DNA of 7,587 bases, taken from the NCBI GenBank assembly GCA_019237515.1, contig JAFAGX010000519.1, positions 1 through 7,587 on the forward strand, read 5' to 3'. Positions 1 through 6,959 of this stretch are shown here, in pieces. The translations under genes and the position numbers were made by a program. The DNA is from Acidobacteriaceae bacterium (GTDB taxonomy: Bacteria > Acidobacteriota > Terriglobia > Terriglobales > SbA1). Numbering within the stretch: the stretch's first letter is position 1; each line of letters begins with the position of its first letter. Below the pieces are notes generated by a model. It was not told the DNA's origin. It saw nothing but the letters and a program-made list of their open reading frames with translations, and did no database searches.

Positions 1-738
1 AACGAACAGATCGAGCGCTTGTTCGCAAAGTGGACACTGGCCTTCACTCGCAGCGCGCGAAATTGCCGCCGCCGGATCGCCGTGTGCCATCTGTTCAGTA
101 AGCCAGGCCGGTTCGTCGCCGCGCTTGGTGTCGCGCAGAAAATAAAAGATATTCACTAATCCTGGGCCTGAAACTACGCGCTCGTAACTGACATGACCGA
201 AACGTGCGATCAGATACTGAAGCAACTCCATCTGCAATTCGTTTCGCGGTGCAAAATCCGCATGGCCGCCTTCGCTGGCGAAAATGTGGTGCCGTGCGCC
301 ATCCCAATACAGGCCCGCTTCGCCCAGACCAGTTCCGGCTGAAATCACCGCCTGGTTGCCGGCGGAGCTCGATTTCACCGCATTTAGCAAAATCAGATCT
401 TTGGCTACGAGTGTCGCGATTCCCCACGCGTTGGCCTCGAGATCATTAATAAGGGAAACGCCGGCAAGCCCCAGTTTGTCCGCGAGGTGCTTGGATTCGA
501 TAATCCACGGAAGGTTCGGGGTCTCTATGCGCCCGTTGAGGACCGGTCCCGCTACTCCAAAGCAAGCTGCATCTGGGCGAAGCTTGTACTCAGCTACGAA
601 CTTGCTGACGATTTCCTCAAGCCCGCGATATTCGTGACTGGGAAAAACTGCCACCCATACCGCGCGCAGCGCTCCATTCGCGACATCGACGAACGCCAGC
701 CGGGTGTGAGTGCCACCGATGTCGCCTGCCAGAATCAT
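1..738 (-). CDS. glk: Glucokinase, Glk family (non-ROK), 3' end missing
   Basis: This gene encodes cytoplasmic ATP-dependent glucokinase, which makes glucose-6-phosphate, the substrate of the zwf product just upstream. The first 246 residues are present and the C-terminus lies beyond base 1; the family is usually about 320-340 residues. Visible motifs are the N-terminal phosphate loop GDIGGT (5-10), LINDLEA with the probable catalytic base D99, the second phosphate loop AGTGLG (134-139), and the glucose-binding stretch EGGHADFAP (156-164), followed by [12 protein letters not shown] with E186. This order matches the E. coli Glk type rather than ROK kinases. A CPLC pair (235-238) before ALDLF also resembles E. 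coli Glk. The ATG overlaps the zwf TGA as ATGA, so translation is probably coupled. A GGAG lies 12 nt upstream and a closer GAGAA abuts the start. Nothing looks damaged in the visible part. Confidence 0.95.
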   Translation of the reverse strand, partial: MILAGDIGGTHTRLAFVDVANGALRAVWVAVFPSHEYRGLEEIVSKFVAEYKLRPDAACFGVAGPVLNGRIETPNLPWIIESKHLADKLGLAGVSLINDLEANAWGIATLVAKDLILLNAVKSSSAGNQAVISAGTGLGEAGLYWDGARHHIFASEGGHADFAPRNELQMELLQYLIARFGHVSYERVVSGPGLVNIFYFLRDTKRGDEPAWLTEQMAHGDPAAAISRAASEGQCPLCEQALDLFV

Positions 739-2282
739 TTCTCAAAATTTCTCCAGCGCCGCCCGTCGCGTTCCAGCAACTCGTCGGATTCCTTCGGTCC
801 CCACGTGCCCGCCGCATAGTTCGGGAAATGTCGCGGTGGCAGAGCTTTCCAAACGTCCAGCACAGGGCTTACCACACTCCATCCCGCTTCCACCATGTCT
901 GCGCGCTGGAACAACGTTGCGTCCCCAATCATGCAATCGTGCAGCAGGCGTTCGTAGCCCGTGCTCGGCTGGGTGCCAAAATAATCGGCGTACTCGAAAT
1001 TCATGTCCACACCACCGAGGCGCATGATCGGCCCCGGAACCTTCGCCGCAAATTCCAGCGAGATTCCTTCCTCCGGCTGAATATGCAGCACAAGTTGATT
1101 TGGCATCAGATTTTCCACGGGAGTATCGCGGAACAAAATAAACGGCGCCCGTCGGAACTGAATGACAATATGCGTGTTTTGTGCCGCCAGCCTCTTGCCT
1201 GTTCGCAAATAGAACGGAACGTCGGCCCATCGCCAATTATCGATGGCAAGCTTCATGGCCACGAACGTTTCCGTTCGCGAATCCGGTGGAACGCCGTCCT
1301 CCTCGCGATAGCCCGGGACCCGCTCAGCATCGGTTACCCCTGGCCCGTACTGGCCTCGCACCGTGCGGCTCAAGACGTCTTCTGCGCTCAACGGCTGGAT
1401 GGCATGCAAGATTTTTCCCTGTTCGTCGCGGACCGCGTCGGCTTGAAAAGAAATTGGCGGTTCCATCGACGTAAGGCTGATGAGTTGCATGATGTGGTTT
1501 GGCACCATGTCACGCAGCGCGCCCGCGTGATCATAGTAGCTGCCACGCTGGTCCACACCGACGGTTTCTGCCACCGAGATTTGCACGTGGTCGATGTAGC
1601 GTCGGTTCCAGATCGGTTCGAAGATTCCATTGGCGAAACGAAACGCCAAAATGTTCTGCACTGTTTCTTTACCGAGGTAGTGATCGATGCGGTAGATCTG
1701 CCTCTCGGATGCGACCTTCAACAATTGCTGGTTGAGCGTCTTTGCAGACTCAAGATCGTGTCCAAAGGGCTTTTCGATAATGACTCGCCGCCAATGCTGG
1801 TTGCTCTCATTCATCAGATCTGCGGCCGCGAGCTGTTCCACAATTTCCCCGAAAAACCGCGGTGCTGTAGCAAGATAAAAAAGGAAATTGCCGTGCGTGG
1901 AATGTTCCTTGTCGATTTTGCTGAGAACATCCTTCAAATTCGGATACGCATTTTTGTCATCGAACTCTATCGTGACGTAGTACACCCGCCGCAAGAACCA
2001 TTCGATCATGTCGAGGTCCGCTCCGTTACCGGCGTAGTGCTTAATATCTTCTGTGACCTTCTGTCGAAACTCATCATTCGACATGGCTCCGTGGGAAGCA
2101 CCAACCACCGCGAATTCCCGCGAGAGCAGATCTTGCTTGGCCAAATTGTAGAGAGCCGGAACCAGTTTTCGACGCGTGAGATCGCCGGCCGCGCCGAAAA
2201 TCACCATCACGCAAGGGTCGCCCGGCCGGCCAACATGCTGGGGCTGTGATTTGGTCATCGGAACTGTCGCTGTATCAAGCAT
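735..2282 (-). CDS. zwf: Glucose-6-phosphate 1-dehydrogenase
   Basis: This gene encodes the enzyme that oxidises glucose-6-phosphate to 6-phosphogluconolactone with NAD(P)+, the entry step of the oxidative pentose phosphate and Entner-Doudoroff routes. The 515 residues are slightly longer than the usual 480-510 because of an N-terminal extension of about 20 residues. Motifs are the nucleotide-binding [10 protein letters not shown] (30-39), EKPFG (170-174), the active-site signature RIDHYLGKE (198-206), and the catalytic His expected in PNH (H263) after [11 protein letters not shown]. The C-terminal half is colinear with the family up to WGP and the terminal RRW. I chose the first ATG because AGAGG sits 6 nt before it; the second Met (residue 9) has no Shine-Dalgarno sequence. 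Its stop overlaps the glk start. It follows the gnd remnant by 51 nt. Cofactor preference cannot be read from the sequence with confidence. Confidence 0.97.
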   Translation of the reverse strand: MLDTATVPMTKSQPQHVGRPGDPCVMVIFGAAGDLTRRKLVPALYNLAKQDLLSREFAVVGASHGAMSNDEFRQKVTEDIKHYAGNGADLDMIEWFLRRVYYVTIEFDDKNAYPNLKDVLSKIDKEHSTHGNFLFYLATAPRFFGEIVEQLAAADLMNESNQHWRRVIIEKPFGHDLESAKTLNQQLLKVASERQIYRIDHYLGKETVQNILAFRFANGIFEPIWNRRYIDHVQISVAETVGVDQRGSYYDHAGALRDMVPNHIMQLISLTSMEPPISFQADAVRDEQGKILHAIQPLSAEDVLSRTVRGQYGPGVTDAERVPGYREEDGVPPDSRTETFVAMKLAIDNWRWADVPFYLRTGKRLAAQNTHIVIQFRRAPFILFRDTPVENLMPNQLVLHIQPEEGISLEFAAKVPGPIMRLGGVDMNFEYADYFGTQPSTGYERLLHDCMIGDATLFQRADMVEAGWSVVSPVLDVWKALPPRHFPNYAAGTWGPKESDELLERDGRRWRNFEK

Positions 2283-2287
2283 GGCTC

Positions 2288-2293
2288 GCCTCT
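2288..2293 (-). promoter_or_regulatory. Shine-Dalgarno sequence of zwf
   Basis: The minus strand reads AGAGGC here, with GAGG ending 6 nt before the ATG at 2282. This supports that start over the internal ATG at 2258. A purine-rich GGAGG further upstream (2302-2306) is 19 nt from the start and too distant to serve it. Confidence 0.6.
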
Positions 2294-2333
2294 GACTTTC
2301 TCCTCCCTTTGCTCTTTGCAGGAAGGAAAGTGC

Positions 2334-2453
2334 TCACGCGGTATTTGTGTTGCCGGCAGGCCCTACGTGCCCACCGAACTTGGATTCCTTTACTCTTAAG
2401 CTGCTGCGAAACGGCGCACCCATTCGTCCGAGACCCACCATGCCCAATCGCAT
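2334..2453 (-). pseudogene. gnd: Remnant of gnd (6-phosphogluconate dehydrogenase) with most of the gene deleted
   Basis: A 39-codon frame begins MRLGMVGLGRMGA, almost identical to the N-terminus of short-type (about 300-residue, YqeC/GntZ-like) decarboxylating 6-phosphogluconate dehydrogenase, including the GxGxMG dinucleotide-binding loop. Residues 25-30 of the same frame read KFGGHV, which matches the FGGH tail near the C-terminus of that family as I recall it; a stop follows nine residues later. The catalytic region, including the substrate-binding and catalytic Lys/Asn positions, is absent, so it cannot be an active dehydrogenase. A good Shine-Dalgarno sequence (GAGGGG, 5 nt before the ATG) survives. 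Its place between tal and zwf is a natural one for gnd in a pentose phosphate operon. The N-terminal match is strong; the reading as an in-frame internal deletion is inference. Other explanations are a metagenome or long-read assembly collapse, or an N-terminal stub followed by chance similarity. Confidence 0.72.
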
Positions 2454-2570
2454 GCTTGCCCCTCACGACGGCAGTATTCTGGTCCGAAGATACGCGCTTA
2501 TGGATCCAACGTCTGATGAAAGCGGTTCTGCAGATGTCCGGCTTCACCCACCCCAAATGTAGATTTCTGC
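2454..2570 (-). other. Spacer between tal and the gnd remnant
   Basis: These 117 nt separate the tal stop from the ATG of the gnd remnant. Apart from the remnant's Shine-Dalgarno sequence I see no conserved coding frame, no stable hairpin followed by a T tract, and no convincing promoter. It is the longest internal gap within the operon. Confidence 0.5.
2459..2464 (-). promoter_or_regulatory. Retained Shine-Dalgarno sequence of the gnd remnant
   Basis: The minus strand reads GAGGGG, 5 nt before the ATG at 2453. It suggests that the remnant could still be translated into a 39-residue peptide, and that the loss of gnd was recent or arose by deletion rather than gradual decay. Confidence 0.5.
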
Positions 2571-3731
2571 TTACTGAGCTTTTGAGGTTCGTTCCACGGC
2601 CTTCAGCAGTTTCTCGAACGCTTCCGCGAATAAATGCACTCCATCTTCGGTCAGCTTGTTCGTGACTTCCTGGATAGAAATCCCTACTTTCGCGAGCTTC
2701 TCCATGACACGATTAGCGGACTCCACATCCTCCGTCAGAGTCTGCCTGGGGTGTCCGTGATCGCGATAGGCATCGACCGTCGCAGGAGGCATTGTATTGA
2801 CCGTGTCCGGACCGATCAACTCTTCGACGTACATCACATCGCTATACTTGGGATTTTTTGTGCTTGTGCTCGCCCACAGCACCCGTTGTGTTTGCGCGCC
2901 TTTGTCCGCCAGCTTTTTCCAGCGATCCGTGCTGAAAATGCGCAGATATGTCTGATAGGTCTCTTTGCCATTTGCAATAGCAATTTTCCCCATCAGGCTC
3001 TGCAGATCTGATTTCTCGCGGTCGTCCTTGGCAGTTTTCAGCCGCTGCTCCAGCATCGAGTCCACCAATGTATCGATTCGGCTGATGAAGAAACTTGCGA
3101 CGCTGGCAATTTTGCTTACGTCTCCTCCATTCGCGGCCAGTTGCGCCACTCCGGCAACGTAGGCTTCGGCGACTTCCTCATAAACTTCCTGAGCAAACAA
3201 TAGCGTCACGTTTACGTTGATTCCTTCGCTGATCAACTGCTGAAACGCCGGAATGCCTTCCGGAGTGCCCGGAACCTTAATCATGACGTTCTCGCGCCCG
3301 ACTGCTTTCCACAAACGGCGCGCTTCAGTCAGCGTCTTTTCCGTGTCCCGTGCCAGCAGAGGAGAGACTTCCAAACTGACATAGCCGTCACGGCGTTTCG
3401 AGCTCTGGTACACCGACCGTAAGACATCAGCGGCGTCCTGAATGTCTCGAATGGCCAATGCTTCATAGCGGCCATTGGCATCGAGATCAGTCCTGCGATC
3501 CAGTTCCTTGACCGCTTCCGAATAATACTGGCTCTCAACAATAGCTTTCTCAAAGATCGACGGATTCGAAGTCATCCCTCGCAATCCATCTTCGTCGATT
3601 AGGCGTTTGAGTTCGCCGGTTTCAATCAGATCGCGCCGGATGTAATCCAGCCACACCGATTGCCCGAACTTCAGAAGGTCCTTCAAAGGACTTGTAGATT
3701 TCGCGGTCTCCAAAACTCCAGTTGGTTGCAT
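2571..3731 (-). CDS. tal: Transaldolase (long, actinobacterial/mycobacterial-type Tal)
   Basis: This gene encodes cytoplasmic transaldolase, which transfers a dihydroxyacetone unit from sedoheptulose-7-phosphate to glyceraldehyde-3-phosphate in the non-oxidative pentose phosphate pathway. The 386 residues fit the long transaldolase subfamily (about 360-390) rather than the E. coli TalB form (about 317). Motifs are GQSVWLDYIRRDL (23-35) with the likely catalytic D29, GLRGMTSNPSIFEKAI (49-64), VSLEVSP (118-124) with E121, and MIKVPGT (150-156) with the Schiff-base lysine K152, then FFISRIDTLVD (214-224) and VLWASTSTKNPKYSD (284-298). The ATG is supported by GAGG 6 nt upstream. It starts 34 nt after the tkt stop, as expected for co-transcription with its partner enzyme. 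The frame is intact and no key residue is missing. Confidence 0.96.
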   Translation of the reverse strand: MQPTGVLETAKSTSPLKDLLKFGQSVWLDYIRRDLIETGELKRLIDEDGLRGMTSNPSIFEKAIVESQYYSEAVKELDRRTDLDANGRYEALAIRDIQDAADVLRSVYQSSKRRDGYVSLEVSPLLARDTEKTLTEARRLWKAVGRENVMIKVPGTPEGIPAFQQLISEGINVNVTLLFAQEVYEEVAEAYVAGVAQLAANGGDVSKIASVASFFISRIDTLVDSMLEQRLKTAKDDREKSDLQSLMGKIAIANGKETYQTYLRIFSTDRWKKLADKGAQTQRVLWASTSTKNPKYSDVMYVEELIGPDTVNTMPPATVDAYRDHGHPRQTLTEDVESANRVMEKLAKVGISIQEVTNKLTEDGVHLFAEAFEKLLKAVERTSKAQ

Positions 3732-3765
3732 AAGTAACCTCGCAAGATTTCTAGATTTCTTTTAC

Positions 3766-5847
3766 CTACTTCGATTGCGCGATGCTCGCTCGCGCTGCTT
3801 CCACAACTTTCTCTGTCGTGAATCCGAACTTTTTCAGCACGTCCTTGATAGGGCCCGAGGCGCCAAATCGACGCATGCCGATCATTTTGCCGGTCGGACC
3901 CACATACCGGTCCCAGCCCAGCGTGGCTGCTGCTTCCACCGACACTCGCGCTTTTACCGAAAGCGGAAACACTTGCTTTTTATAGTCATCACTTTGCTGC
4001 TCAAACAAAGACCAGCAGGGCATACTGACGACACGCACCTTCACGCCTTCGGAGGTCAGTTGTTCGTACGCACTCACGCATAGCGAGACCTCGCTCCCGG
4101 TGCCCATAAGAATCACTTCTGGGCTTCCTCCCGCAGCATCCGCAAGAATGTATGCCCCCTTCCCTGTACCGGATGCCGCGGCGTATTTCATGCGATCAAG
4201 CGTGGGTACTGGCTGGCGAGTGAGCACCAGCACTGCCGGCTTGCGCTCCTGCTGCATAATGACCTTCCACGCTTCCACTACTTCATTGGCATCGCCGGGC
4301 CGGAAAACCATCAACTCCGGCATAGCACGCAGTTGCGCCAGTTGCTCGATTGGCTGGTGCGTTGGACCGTCCTCTCCTAGTCCGATCGAATCATGCGTGT
4401 AAATAAAAATTGACGGAATTTCCATCAATGCGGCAAATCGCACCGACGGCTTCATGTAATCGTTGAAATTGAAAAATGTGCCGCCATATGCCCGAATTTT
4501 TGAAACGACCAGGCCATTCACAGCCGCACCCATACCGTGCTCACGAACGCCGAAGTGCAGATTGCGCCCGCTATAGCTGCCTGCCTGAAAATCTCCTGCC
4601 CCTTCAAACTTCAGCCGCGTTCTGTCGGACGTTGCCAAATCCGCCGATCCGCCCATCAGCCAAGGAATGTTCTGTGCCAAAGCATTCAGAACTTTTCCTG
4701 AGCTGTCGCGCGTCGCCACACCCTTGGCATCGGCAGCAAATGACGGCAACTCTCCATCCCATCCATCCGGAAGAGCGCGATGCTGCATGCGGTCAATCTG
4801 GTCGGCGAGGTCGGGGTACTTCTTCCTATATTCGCTGAACAGCTTGGCCCATTGCTCACGCAGCTCGCGGCCGCGCTTCCCAATTCCCTGACGAAAATCC
4901 TCGAGAACTCCGTCCGGCACAAGAAACTTCGCATCTTCCGGCCAGCCATAAAACTTCTTCGCAAGGCGTGCTTCCGCATCTCCCAACGGTTCCCCATGAG
5001 CTTCGTTCGTGTCTTGCTTGTGAGGGGCTCCGTAGCCAATATGCGAGTTGACCACAATCAGGGTGGGCCGGTTTTTTGTCTGTTGAAACGTGCGATAGGC
5101 GTTTGCCAGTTCGGTCAGGTCGTTGGCATCTTTGACATGAACCACATTCCATCCATACGCCTCAAATCTCTCGCCTACATCCTCGCTGAATGACGCGCTC
5201 GCCGGGCCATCTAACGTGACTCGGTTGTTGTCGTAAATCCAGCACAAATTCGGTAGTTTCAGATGTCCAGCCAGGGACGCGGCCTCGCTGCCCACACCTT
5301 CCATCAGGTCGCCATCTCCGCAGAATGCGTACACGTTGTATCTAAAGATCTCGAAGCCCGGGCGGTCGAAATGGGCCGCCAGCCATTCCGCAGCAATCGC
5401 CATTCCCACGCTGTTCCCGATTCCTTGACCCAGTGGGCCAGTCGTGGTTTCCACACCAGCCGTGATGCGGTACTCCGGATGACCAGGCGTTTTGCTGTCC
5501 AGTTGGCGAAACTTCTTAAGGTCGTCCAAAGTTACCGCATAGTCGCCCGTCGATTCGTAGTCTGGATTGGTGCCCCGCACCCCGCTGAGGTACAGCATGG
5601 AATAAAGGAGCATCGAAGCATGTCCATTGGAAAGCACAAAACGGTCGCGGTTGGGCCAGACCGGGTCTTGCGGATCGAAGCGCAGGAACTGTTGCCAGAG
5701 GCAGTAAGCAACCGGAGCTAATGCCATCGGTGCGCCCGGGTGACCGGAATTTGCCTGCTGCACCCCGTCAATGGCGAGTGTGCGAATGGTGTTGATGCTC
5801 AGAGTTTCCAGTTGCTTGCTTGTCAGCGTCTGTTCACTCACCGCCAT
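3766..5847 (-). CDS. tkt: Transketolase
   Basis: This gene encodes transketolase, a thiamine-diphosphate enzyme that moves two-carbon ketol units between sugar phosphates; it acts in the cytoplasm beside transaldolase. At 693 residues it has the standard full length. The pyrophosphate-binding domain carries SGHPGAPM with H36, GH at 75-76, GPLGQG (137-142), and the ThDP/Mg motif starting GDGDLMEG (177-184) and ending in NN (207-208). The pyrimidine domain carries REHG (435-438) with E436, the glutamate that activates the cofactor, and GEDGPTHQP (491-499). The C-terminal domain includes GTGSEVSLC (582-590). The ATG has AAGGAG 9 nt upstream, the best Shine-Dalgarno sequence in the window. It is the first gene of the operon, with a candidate promoter at 5900-5928. 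Confidence 0.97.
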   Translation of the reverse strand: MAVSEQTLTSKQLETLSINTIRTLAIDGVQQANSGHPGAPMALAPVAYCLWQQFLRFDPQDPVWPNRDRFVLSNGHASMLLYSMLYLSGVRGTNPDYESTGDYAVTLDDLKKFRQLDSKTPGHPEYRITAGVETTTGPLGQGIGNSVGMAIAAEWLAAHFDRPGFEIFRYNVYAFCGDGDLMEGVGSEAASLAGHLKLPNLCWIYDNNRVTLDGPASASFSEDVGERFEAYGWNVVHVKDANDLTELANAYRTFQQTKNRPTLIVVNSHIGYGAPHKQDTNEAHGEPLGDAEARLAKKFYGWPEDAKFLVPDGVLEDFRQGIGKRGRELREQWAKLFSEYRKKYPDLADQIDRMQHRALPDGWDGELPSFAADAKGVATRDSSGKVLNALAQNIPWLMGGSADLATSDRTRLKFEGAGDFQAGSYSGRNLHFGVREHGMGAAVNGLVVSKIRAYGGTFFNFNDYMKPSVRFAALMEIPSIFIYTHDSIGLGEDGPTHQPIEQLAQLRAMPELMVFRPGDANEVVEAWKVIMQQERKPAVLVLTRQPVPTLDRMKYAAASGTGKGAYILADAAGGSPEVILMGTGSEVSLCVSAYEQLTSEGVKVRVVSMPCWSLFEQQSDDYKKQVFPLSVKARVSVEAAATLGWDRYVGPTGKMIGMRRFGASGPIKDVLKKFGFTTEKVVEAARASIAQSK

Positions 5848-5899
5848 AATCCGTGTCTCCTTCCGGTGAGAGCCTCAACCCTAAATCCTGGGATGTGCG

Positions 5900-5928
5900 A
5901 GTTTAGCAGCCCCCACACAGGCAGTCTA
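5900..5928 (-). promoter_or_regulatory. Candidate sigma-70 promoter for the tkt operon
   Basis: On the minus strand TAGACT (5928-5923) and TAAACT (5905-5900) are separated by 17 nt. Each matches the consensus at four of six positions, and a TG one base before the -10 makes it an extended -10 type. Transcription would start near 5893, giving a leader of about 45 nt that contains the tkt Shine-Dalgarno sequence. This is pattern matching only. Confidence 0.38.
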
Positions 5929-6027
5929 TCAAGTTCTGTTGCAGCCAGTGCTGAAGTGAAGAGATGGTGAAAGGTCTTGCACTTCTGCCCCAATGAGATG
6001 ATTTCACCCCACGGAAGATTCAACTCG

Positions 6028-6056
6028 TTTTCCACCTTTCCTCCTGCAATTACAAT
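6028..6056 (+). promoter_or_regulatory. Candidate sigma-70 promoter for recO
   Basis: TACAAT (6051-6056) matches the -10 consensus at five of six positions. The -35 position 17 nt upstream, TTTTCC (6028-6033), is weak at three of six. Transcription would begin near 6063, about 57 nt before the recO ATG. The good -10 is the main support. Confidence 0.3.
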
Positions 6057-6119
6057 CGGAGTATCCACCCGCGAGCGGCCTGATGTAGAGCGGTTTCCGA
6101 GTTCGCGTGCCAGAGTCAA

Positions 6120-6881
6120 ATGAGCGTTCATGCACTTAAAGAATCGGAAGCAATTGTCTTGCGGACTTATCCGTTCCGCGAGGCCGATTTGCTAGTCACG
6201 TTGTTTACTCGCGCCGAAGGTAAGGTCACTGGGGTTGCGCGTGCGGCCAAAAAATCCAAGAGGCGCTTTGGCGGTGCTCTGGAACCGCTCACCTACGTTC
6301 GCGTCTACTATGAGGACCGCGAACGGCGTGAATTGGCGCGATTGGATGCCTGCGAGGTGCTTGATTCCCCGCTGTCCGCGCAGGTGACCTACCCCCGAGC
6401 GATCGCGCTGGCTCACATCGCCGAACTGCTCGATGAGCTGTTGCCGGATCGCGAGCCCAACGACGCGGTTTTTCGCCTTGCGCTCTCGGTTTTAGCCCAA
6501 TTGCGCAGCTCGGATTTGTGGTTACCTCTTACTTATTTCGAACTGTGGATGACCAGGCTGATGGGCTATTTGCCCGAGCTTTCCGAGTGTATCGCCTGCG
6601 GCCGGACTCTGAACGGTAGCCGGGCGTTTTTCCACGCCTTATCGGATGGACTGATGTGCATCGACGACAAACGTCTTGCCTCGTCCGAGATCTCTGCACA
6701 TTCGAGAAAAATGGTCGATCAAATGTTCCGCATCCCAGTCGAAAGGCTGGATTCTGCTTCTTGCTCAAAAATCCAGGCAGCGGATCTCCGCAAATTCCTC
6801 TTGCAAACTCTACAGAGGCACATTGAGAAAAAACTAGTGACTGCAGCAATGCTGGAAAAGATTGGTAGTGGTGCCGTCTGA
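6120..6881 (+). CDS. recO: DNA repair protein RecO
   Basis: RecO is the recombination mediator that, with RecR (and RecF), loads RecA onto SSB-coated single-stranded DNA and anneals complementary strands. The 253 residues match the usual 240-260. The N-terminal OB-fold is recognisable from EAIVLRTYPFREADLLVTLFTR (split around residues 10-31), GKVTGVARAAKKSKRRFGG (34-52) and the following LEPLTYVRVYY. The C-terminal helical domain has YFELWMTRLMGYLPEL (139-154), the standard RecO core. A zinc-finger-like CIAC (157-160) follows, but the second half reads CIDD (180-183), so the fourth Cys is Asp. The ATG has only a weak GAG upstream; an in-frame stop at 6081 and no intervening ATG or GTG leave little choice of start. 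It diverges from tkt and is functionally unrelated to the sugar operon. Confidence 0.95.
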   Translation: MSVHALKESEAIVLRTYPFREADLLVTLFTRAEGKVTGVARAAKKSKRRFGGALEPLTYVRVYYEDRERRELARLDACEVLDSPLSAQVTYPRAIALAHIAELLDELLPDREPNDAVFRLALSVLAQLRSSDLWLPLTYFELWMTRLMGYLPELSECIACGRTLNGSRAFFHALSDGLMCIDDKRLASSEISAHSRKMVDQMFRIPVERLDSASCSKIQAADLRKFLLQTLQRHIEKKLVTAAMLEKIGSGAV

Positions 6882-6959
6882 AATACGATTAGGAATTTTA
6901 CGAGTGCGATTAACGAATCCGTCTTCCGATCCGCAGTGCTCAAATCTTGGGGGTTCCCG
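6882..6959 (+). other. Spacer between recO and the membrane-protein gene
   Basis: This 78-nt stretch has no terminator-like hairpin. It contains a possible 19-codon leader frame: AGGA (6891-6894), a GTG at 6904, and a TGA at 6961-6963 that overlaps the GTG at 6960 by GTGA. The frame used by recO stays open through the whole spacer, so the start of the next gene could lie further upstream (for example GTG at 6936). Confidence 0.4.

Larger units (their letters stand above)
5848..6119. other. Divergent intergenic region between tkt and recO
   Basis: These 272 nt separate two divergently transcribed genes and should hold both promoters. I see one candidate for each direction, listed separately. 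The minus strand also has a perfect AGGAGG (6045-6040) four nt before a GTG (6035) that opens a 65-codon frame ending inside the tkt start (stop at 5840-5838). That peptide matches nothing I know and shows no clear third-position bias, so I do not call it a gene. No hairpin with a T tract and no clear operator palindrome was found. Confidence 0.5.

Noticed and set aside
828..2249. A 473-codon open frame on the plus strand opposite zwf
   Set aside because: It lies entirely antisense to a gene with every expected G6PDH motif. Its protein is rich in His, Arg and Cys with no recognisable domain, as expected for a shadow frame.
2275..2556. A 93-codon minus-strand frame across the tal-zwf gap, including a stretch VSQQLKSKGIQV that could continue the gnd N-terminus after a one-base frameshift
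   Set aside because: The similarity to the gnd helix after the GxGxMG loop is weak (mainly one Leu and one Gly), while the original frame reaches the more specific FGGHV. I prefer the internal-deletion reading, but BLASTX should test both.
4476..4838. A 120-codon plus-strand frame opposite tkt
   Set aside because: It is antisense to the conserved pyrimidine-binding and linker regions of transketolase and has no independent support.
5838..6131. A 97-codon minus-strand frame starting at the ATG at 6131, spanning the tkt-recO spacer
   Set aside because: It starts inside recO on the opposite strand, has no Shine-Dalgarno sequence that I could see at that ATG, and resembles nothing known.
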